The notes under the pieces: model-generated
Told to the model about the DNA's origin: nothing
The model's input: only the letters and a program-made list of their open reading frames with translations
The model's database searches: none
From: Roridomyces roridus
Taxonomy: Eukaryota; Basidiomycota; Agaricomycetes; Agaricales; Mycenaceae
DNA: 64,000 nucleotides
Reading direction: 5' to 3'
Assembly (NCBI GenBank): GCA_029378245.1
Contig: JARKIF010000014.1
Coordinates: forward strand, 1,302,001 to 1,366,000
Translations under genes and position numbers: made by a program
Shown here: positions 57,237 to 64,000 of the stretch, in pieces
Numbering within the stretch: the stretch's first letter is position 1
Layout of the letters: every line of letters starts with the position of its first letter

Positions 57237-60161
57237 CTACATAAAGTCGATCGCCCGTTTCCGCCCCCTGCTCGTGCTCTCTGGCTCAGGTTCTGTCGGT
57301 GGAACGACCGACAATGTCTTCACCACGTCCGGTGCAGGTTTTTCCACCCACATAGAATCATCATCTTCCGGAACCTGTTCCTCCTTCCGGCGTTTCTTCT
57401 TTGGTCGATCCTTGACCGGAGAAATCTGCAACCCCGCGCCGTCCTCCTCGTCCGCTTGGAATGACACCATGCTCCGTTTCTCCTTCTCCTTCCTCTTCTT
57501 ATCCTTTTTCTCCTTCTTCTCCTTACTGCGATCTGAATCCAAGCCCTTCTTGGCCTTGCCCTCGCGAGGTATGAACGTTGGCTTGAACGTGGCTGGATCT
57601 ACCGGCTCGACCACTTCTGGAGCCGCCATAACGACGTCGGGTGCTGGGGGAGGTGGTTGGGGCGGAGGCGGTGACGGAGCCTTCACAGGTTCTGGCTCTG
57701 TTTCTTCAATCTCCTTATCTTCGTCATCACTGTCCTCGTCATCGCTAGCAAAGATGGCCTTGAACACATCCATGGCAGGGCGCTGGTATGTAAGGGTATC
57801 TCTGCCCTGCGTGTCATCCTCCCCGAGGCCGATATTGGCTAGATCACGGGGACCTCCGCTGGTCGAGCCAGTCGACGTTTCGGCGTTGCTGCCACTCGTA
57901 GATGCGGCGGGGGCTGCAGATTGGTCCCATTCCGTGCTGGCCTCACTAGCAGGTTGCGCGAAAGTGGGCGCCTCTGGCTCTGGCTCTGCAGGTGGCGGAA
58001 CCCGGAATCGCTTGCAAAGAAGCCTGGCCGGCTGCCAAGGCTGCGTCTCCCGCGTCATCGGACCGTACATGCCTAGCCGCGCAGCGTGCTCTTTGGGAGT
58101 CATCTTTTCTTCTTCCACCCTCTTTAGTTCCGCTTCCTTTTCCGCCAGGTCCTCTGCAGAAGGTGTATACAGCCCCTCACGAATCTGTGGCCCGTGCTCG
58201 ACGATGCTCGCGGACGTGAAACGTCCCGCCATGGCGCCGGACAGAGGTTTGAATATCGCCGCCGCCTTGGCATAATCTTCGAGTTCCTTGTTGAATTCGT
58301 CGATCCTCTGCCCAGGTAAAGGCTGTGGCGGCGGTGGCGGCGAATCGGTGGTAGCCTGGGATTCAAGATACGCGGTGTAGCGCGCCTGCTTGGCAGGGTT
58401 GGTGGCAAAAGGTAGGAATCCTCCTCCTAGAGCCGCAAGTGCGATATGTGGATCGGTACGGGGGATAGTTATGGTGGCCGGTGCAGGAGTAGGGGAGGAA
58501 TCAGCAGCAGCTCCTGGCGGCGGCATCCCATCAGCTGCAATATTCTTCAAGCGTTCGCGATCCTTCTGCGAGCATGTATTCGAATACAGAGCGCGGCGCT
58601 GAGGGCAAGGGTGTCTCTCCAAGCATGTTACCACGCTAAATGCGAATGAGTATTTTTCCTCGTTTCTGAGAGCGCAAACCTACCTGGTCGGCTGAAATTC
58701 CCGATTTACTCCATTTTTCAGGAGAAGCAGATACTTCCTCTGGTGCTTGCAGATTTTCCTTGCCCCAGACGCGATTTGGGTCTGGTTTCCATCCTTTCGG
58801 CACATCAGGAAGCGGAAACCTGCGAAAATGAGATGAAGTCTCCGCCAAGTCAAATACCACACACCATCCATCTTCGGACACGGGCTTTGAGGAGATCACG
58901 AAACCCAGAAGAACTGGTTTGCCATCGTTGAACGTTTCTGTCGAGGAGTTTGGACGCTTCAGGACATGAGCACGACAAGGTGGAGATTTGTTTGAGACCA
59001 ACCGTAGCAGGAGCACTTGCTCTGGTTCCGATAGATATCTTTTCCTCTTCCTCGCGGTCGATAATGTCGTATGCCGTGCGGTTACGGCTATTTTGCGTTG
59101 CACCTGCATCATAGACGTCCACATCGTCTTCGTCCGCGTCGTTCAGGGCGCCCAAGCCAAAGCCAGCTAGAATACAGGGTCAATAAGATTATAAATTCCA
59201 AGAAGGTCACATACTGGACAAATTCGGTCCAGAGGCACCGCCGCCTCGGCCCCCTACGCTCTCGGTGAGGCTCATGCCCGGACGGTAGCCCAGACCATGA
59301 GTGTTGTCTTTGCGGGCCACAGCGAGCACGGGGGTGTCACGGGGAGCGTAGGTGTGCTTATTCGCCTCTTCGTCGTCGTCCGGGATTTCGACGTCAGCTC
59401 CTGGAATTCGATGACCGGAGAGCGCTTGTGCCTGCAAATCCTGGAGCTTTCTTTGACGCAGCGAAACGCGAGGGCCGATGCCTTGACCAAGACGCCAGCC
59501 CATCTTCTTCAATATACGTCCCCCAGCGGAGTCTTTGGCTGAGGGAAGCATAGATGCCTCTAGGGCGCGTGCGACAGAACTGCTTCGGGTTGGACACGGA
59601 TAGTTGGGACAGAAATCGTACGCACTCTTGCTCCTCGTCGTCTCCGTGTCCAAGCTGCGTCCCAGCCGTAAGGTCCATTTCGTCCGCGGTGTCGACTATC
59701 TTTCGGCTGTCCTTTAGTTCCTGGAGGTCCTCCTCGTCCATAAAGTCCTCAGGACGAGCCTCCTTTTTCTTTGAACGATCTCCACGCGAAGATACAAAGG
59801 TCGAGGGCGTCCATCCTGTGTTTGGAAGTGAGAGGAGATAGTTGGAAGAGACAAAAAACGCACATGCCTTCCTTGGAACCTACTGTGTTGAAATAACCCG
59901 CAGAAAAGCCGCCGGTGAAGGCACCATGTAATCTCCTCCGTCCCTTCTCATCACGGACGTCTTGTTTCCAGAGAGGAACGAATTCGTTGTTATCTCTGGT
60001 CTTCTCGAGCGGGGGCAACGGGGTTCCAATCTGAACGGCGCCCATTAATCCAAGCGACAACCCCACGATGGAATACACACCAGACAAAAGGACTCGTTGG
60101 CGCGGACGCTGGAGGGGTCGACGCCGAGGTTTCCCAGTTTCTTCTTCAAGCGCGCGGTCAT
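57237..60161 (-). CDS. GPATCH1-like G-patch protein (DUF1604 family)
   Basis: Multi-exon gene from the ATG at 60161 ([19 protein letters not shown]). The DUF1604 block is clear: [49 protein letters not shown], then [17 protein letters not shown]. The G-patch follows as [20 protein letters not shown]. Next come [48 protein letters not shown] and a long disordered half with Pro-rich, acidic and Lys-rich stretches, ending GRKRAIDFM at the TAG at 57237. G-patch proteins activate DEAH-box helicases, and GPATCH1 is found in spliceosomes, so a nuclear splicing role is inferred. Confidence 0.85.
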
Positions 60162-60628
60162 CGTGAGCAGAGATGCGGAGAGCGGACAGTGATCCGAACA
60201 GTGATCCGAGGAGTTGAATCAATCCGAACCTCTCATCTCAACTGACAACCTTGGTGTTGAGCATCAGACCGTGAATCGTTCTCGCCCGTTTCCAGCTAAA
60301 CCGTCTCTGCCCGCGCTCTATTGAACACTCGGCCAATGCTCTCCATGAATACGTCGACTTTTGTCGATGAAACACCTGCGCGTCGCGAATGGTTCTTCTC
60401 TCCATTCCATTCCACTGCCCCCTACTGTGAGCCAAAGGCGTCGAAAGATCTACCTTTGCAACCGATTCCGAGCTACAACATCAAACTGCACTCTTTAGAT
60501 GAGATCAATTCATTCAAAGGGAGTCGCGACGGATAAAGACGCGCGCTTGGGAGAAGAGATGATGTGCGCGTTTCTTCCCTTCTCTTCTGCGTCTCCGCTC
60601 TCTTTCCCTTTCCTCCCTTTCTTTCGCT
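60162..60628. promoter_or_regulatory. Divergent promoter region, GPATCH1-like and permease genes
   Basis: 467 bp between two start codons on opposite strands. A long pyrimidine tract (60571-60625) directly precedes the permease ATG, as in many fungal leaders. No TATA box was identified. Confidence 0.45.
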
Positions 60629-63338
60629 ATGGACAAAAAGTGGCTGGCCCGCAAATCTTCTAGAGAGATCGTCGAGACTGTAGCAAGCGACGACAGATAT
60701 GAGTATGACTTTCACGACCTGGACCGTGTGCAGAGGCGATTGAAGCAGCGCCATGTTCAAATGTGCGTGTTGGTCTGCTTATCAGCATCTTTGCACTGAC
60801 TTGACTGACCAGGATTGCCGTGAGCGTATCTTACGCGATTCTGGGCGCGCTTTGCTGAAAAATTGCAGATTGCGGGAACCATTGGAACTGGTCTATTCCT
60901 CGGTTCTGGAAATGCGCTTCAAGTGGCAGGTCCTTTGGGAGCGCTAATAGCCTATGCCTTGGTCGCTACAGTTGCTTATGCGTGCGTACGAATTTTTTCC
61001 TTGAAAACTTCTCTTGACCTTCTCTTAGAACCTTGTGTGGCATCGCGGAGATGACTACTTGGGCCGTATGTCGCCTTTGCAACCTAGAGATTACCGTTCA
61101 TCTCACTAAAATTGAGCGCAGCCTATTTCAGGCACTTTCCCTCACTATGGTCTGTTTCCTCTTTCCTCTTACCGTGGAGTTTCCTGACTTTGAAGGACAG
61201 CCTCACGATGGGTCGACCCAGCACTGGGATTCGCTGTCGGGTGGAATTATTTCTTTGCCAACGTGTACGCTTCTGCAATATCTTCTCGCCGACACCCGTG
61301 CTGACGAACTCCAAGGACGGCTGTTCCTGTCGAGATCAACGCGGCTGTAATCCTCATGACTTTCTGGGACAAGGATGTAAGCCATTCATTTTCGCCGTAC
61401 AGCATCATCTCACAGCATTATTCCCAGACCAGTCACGCTGCTATCTATACCGCGGTATGCACCTTTTTTATCTGGAGAATAAGGGTTATTTAGGCTGTAC
61501 GTAGATCATCGCGATATCCGTCTGTGCCATCAACATCTTTGGGGTGCGGTGAGTTTGATCCGCAATCATAGGTTACATCTCACATAGCCTATGCAGATAT
61601 TTCGGAGAATGTGAGCTGCAAATCGACCTTGTAAACTGTCCTATCAGACAACCTATCTTCAGCCGAGTTCTTCTTCTCCATCACCAAACGTACGGGCGGA
61701 TGCTCTCATTCGAGTCGTAGCTAAACTGTGATCCAGTGCTCCTTATCATCATTCTTCTCATCTCTGGTCTTGTCCTGGATCTCGGAGGAGGGCCAAATCA
61801 TGAAGTAATCGGTTTCAAGGTATATATGATCACTCGAGTAACACCACCTCTGACTTGCACCAAGTTCTGGAAACATCCTGGCGCTGTGAACCGTGCGCAT
61901 CTAGTAGAGCTCGCTGACGCGGACCGTTTCTTGGCAATCCTTAGTGTCATCATCCAAGCCGCCTTTTCATTCCAAGGCATGGAGTTGGTTTGTATAGCGG
62001 CGTCCGAGACAGAGAAGTAACTGCACAATCTTCTTCTTGAAACTGGCTGGCTAACCAAGCTCTAGCCCGCGACGGAACATCACCAAGGCTGTCCGGAGAG
62101 TGTTTTACCGAGTTGTTCTTTTCTATGTGAGCGAAACTGTTTCCTGCTGGTATCCAATTGAGAGCTTTGGTAGATGCTTGGTATTCTCATGATCGGGATG
62201 CTCGTTTCTTACGATAATCCGGCTCTCCTCTCCCGTAAGACCCGTAGTCGACTCGATCAACTCGCCCATTGACTTTTGTTGTATGTAGGTGTCGGGACGG
62301 CAGCCGAATCCCCGTTCGTCATTGCCATGAGCAGTGCGGGTGTAAAGGGTGCGTCCAATCGTTCCCCTGCAAGCTCTCGCTTACCTTTATCTAAAGCATT
62401 TTCTCACATCGTCAATGCCGTGATCCTCACTTCCGCCTTCTCCGCTGCAAGCAGCTACTTGTTCTGTAGCTCCCGTGTCTTATACGGCCTCGCCATTCGG
62501 GGACAGGCGCCAAAGATTTTCGCTTATACGACGAAGAAAGGCCTGCCCATTGCAGCCGTTTTGACAGCGGTTCGTACTCCTTTCAGACGTGCAGAGTATT
62601 ACTTAGCATTCCATCCCAGTCTGCATTTGCTTTGTTATCTTTTATGAATGTTTCCGCCGGTGCTGAGACTGTCAGTGGCTTGACCACTTTTCCGTGTTCT
62701 TGATCTGATATAACCTTCCAGGTATTCGCCTGGTTTGTAAATATGGTAACCACCGGCGAGCTCCTTGGGTGGTTTACGATCAATCTGACCTACGTCTTCT
62801 TCCGTGTGTATTCATCTTGTCGATATCGGCCGAGTCTTAATGCCCCATAGATCGCGGAATGAAGGCGCAGGGCTATCAATTGACCAAAAATGTTTATAAC
62901 AACCCGTTGCAACCTTATCTGGCATATTGGTTTGTGTGCTCGACCTCAACCTATTGTACTTGACCTCCATTCAGGGGCATGGGTTGGACCATTTTCTTCA
63001 TTCTTCTGAGCGGCTATGCCGTGTTCTTCAAGTTCCAAACTTCCAGTTTTTTGACCGCATGTGCGTCGCCAGTCCTCGTGAATCCTATCTTGGCTGAGCT
63101 GTCGAGAAGACATCAACATACCCATCTTCGCCGCGCTGTACTTTGGTTACAAGTTTATGTACAAGACATGGGTTTGGAAACCTCTGGAGATGGACTTCGT
63201 TACCGTGCGTTCGCTCCATCGCCTGCCTATTCGGATCTCATGCATTGTGTACAGGGCATCCCAACTGTGGAGGAGACGGAACTGCCTGAAGACCCTCCTA
63301 TTACGGTCTTGGAGAAGGTCGCAAATGTCCTATTCTAA
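60629..63338 (+). CDS. Amino-acid permease (YAT/APC family)
   Basis: More than twelve exons from the ATG at 60629 (MDKKWLARKSSREIVETVAS). The first transmembrane block IAGTIGTGLFLGSGNAL is the canonical APC motif; next come GPLGALIAYALVATVAYA, CGIAEMTTW, a RWVDPALGFAVGWNYFFAN stretch and ADRFLAILSVIIQAAFSFQG followed by MELVCIAASE. Later blocks are NAVILTSAFSAASSYLFC, SSRVLYGLAIRGQAPKIF, VTTGELLGWFTINLTYVFF and FAALYFGYKFMYKTWVWKP, ending EDPPITVLEKVANVLF at the TAA at 63336. Twelve helices are expected at the plasma membrane, driving proton-coupled amino-acid uptake. The specificity cannot be read from sequence. Confidence 0.85.
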
Positions 63339-63558
63339 TCTTGGGGTATATGAATGTAAGGACTTCTTGACTGAACTGTATCGACCAGACTTGTACTACA
63401 CGTCTATTTCTGTTTATCTGAATCCATGTACTAGCTGAATAACATCTCCGGGATGCATATGTGGCCGGTTTCGAGCTCGTGTGGCCGTGAGAGGCACAAA
63501 TCATGAGAGATAGATCCAGTTTGCACTTGTTTGGATCATCCATCCATCCACATCTCCT

Positions 63559-64000
63559 ATGCCGCGGCGTCGACGCGTCCCAAAGCGCGACCAGCTTACC
63601 TTGGACAGCTCCGACAGTGGCAGTCAGGGTCAGGAAATCTCAAATCCTTCTACGTCGTCGCCCGTGACGCGAGGTACTTGCGGCCATCCTTCCGAATGGC
63701 CTCGTCGTCTGACTCCTCTTGCTAGTGTCCGAGTCCTCAGCATCCTCCTCTGAAGATGCAATACGTCGTGCGTACTGGTACTTGTATATGCCTGCGGTCA
63801 ATAGCAGAACGGAAAACAGCTGTTGCGTCCACCGACAACGATGTGCAGCGTCTCGTCGCTCATATATCCCGCCACAAGAGCAAAAGCCTCGCTCTCCAGC
63901 TAGCCATCGAACAAGAGAAAGCAAAGCAAGCTGAGCTGACGGAGGAGATCCGCATAATCCATACAATCCAGACCAAGTGCAGCGTTTCTGAAACCACCAA
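63559..64000 (+). CDS. Coiled-coil protein, N-terminal part (runs off the window)
   Basis: From the ATG at 63559: MPRRRRVPKRDQLTLDSSDS, then two introns (about 63673-63724, GTACTT...CTAG, and about 63768-63808) join SESSASSSEDAIRR to AERKTAVASTDNDVQRLVAH and a helical stretch HKSKSLALQLAIEQEKAKQA. The frame is still open at the window edge. A basic N-terminus, Ser-rich linker and coiled coil are visible; function unknown. Confidence 0.5.

Noticed and set aside
57274..58275. 333-codon plus-strand frame over the GPATCH1-like gene
   Set aside because: It lies wholly opposite a well-supported coding sequence and is Ser/Gly-rich without any motif.

Overview
The window is nuclear DNA from a basidiomycete fungus, most likely Agaricomycotina. 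Nearly every gene is cut by several short introns of about 45-90 nt, often with GTGCGT-type donors and CAG/TAG acceptors. The gene set fits that group: FunK1 fungal-type kinases, a DUF6534 membrane protein, BTB and F-box proteins of the mushroom type, an Ssr4 SWI/SNF subunit and Ser/Ala-rich secreted wall proteins. The species cannot be named from sequence alone. Many gene models were assembled by eye, so splice positions are approximate unless a position is given.

Layout. 0-4 kb: two tandem O-fucosyltransferase-like genes, the second with an eroded nucleotide-sugar motif. 4-7.4 kb: a secreted Ser/Ala-rich protein with 105-bp coding repeats, a 715-bp non-autonomous DNA transposon, and a small conserved-looking protein. 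8.5-12.8 kb: Ssr4-like chromatin remodelling subunit, RNase H2 subunit C, a GPI-anchored Kre9/Knh1-like protein and Mediator Med22. 13.8-23.3 kb: DUF6534 membrane protein, F-box/LRR protein, coiled-coil protein and a heat-shock-factor-type regulator. 23.5-24.9 kb: a decayed pseudogene of unknown family. 25.6-33.5 kb: secreted Asp-box (sialidase-fold) protein, then ZNF511-like and KHDC4-like genes sharing a 76-bp divergent promoter, a METTL2/Trm140-type tRNA methyltransferase and a BTB protein. 33.5-38.6 kb: two F-box-type genes (one frameshifted) and a coiled-coil protein. 38.9-42 kb: argininosuccinate synthase and a secreted pepsin-like protease. 43.4-46.7 kb: an S9 acylaminoacyl-peptidase-like gene broken by a 904-bp inverted-repeat element. 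47-57 kb: UNC93-like transporter, two FunK1 kinases, each followed by a copy of the same 0.75-0.85 kb repeat with a Pol III promoter-like end, and an intron-containing tRNA-Thr. 57.2-64 kb: GPATCH1-like splicing factor, amino-acid permease and a gene running off the edge.

Most genes are single housekeeping or accessory genes without operon-like linkage. The parts that deserve attention are the mobile and repeated sequences: two unrelated TIR elements that each leave a roughly 7-bp target duplication, one of them an exact knock-out of a peptidase gene; a dispersed repeat family with three copies in 11 kb; and duplicated gene pairs where one copy shows signs of losing function.
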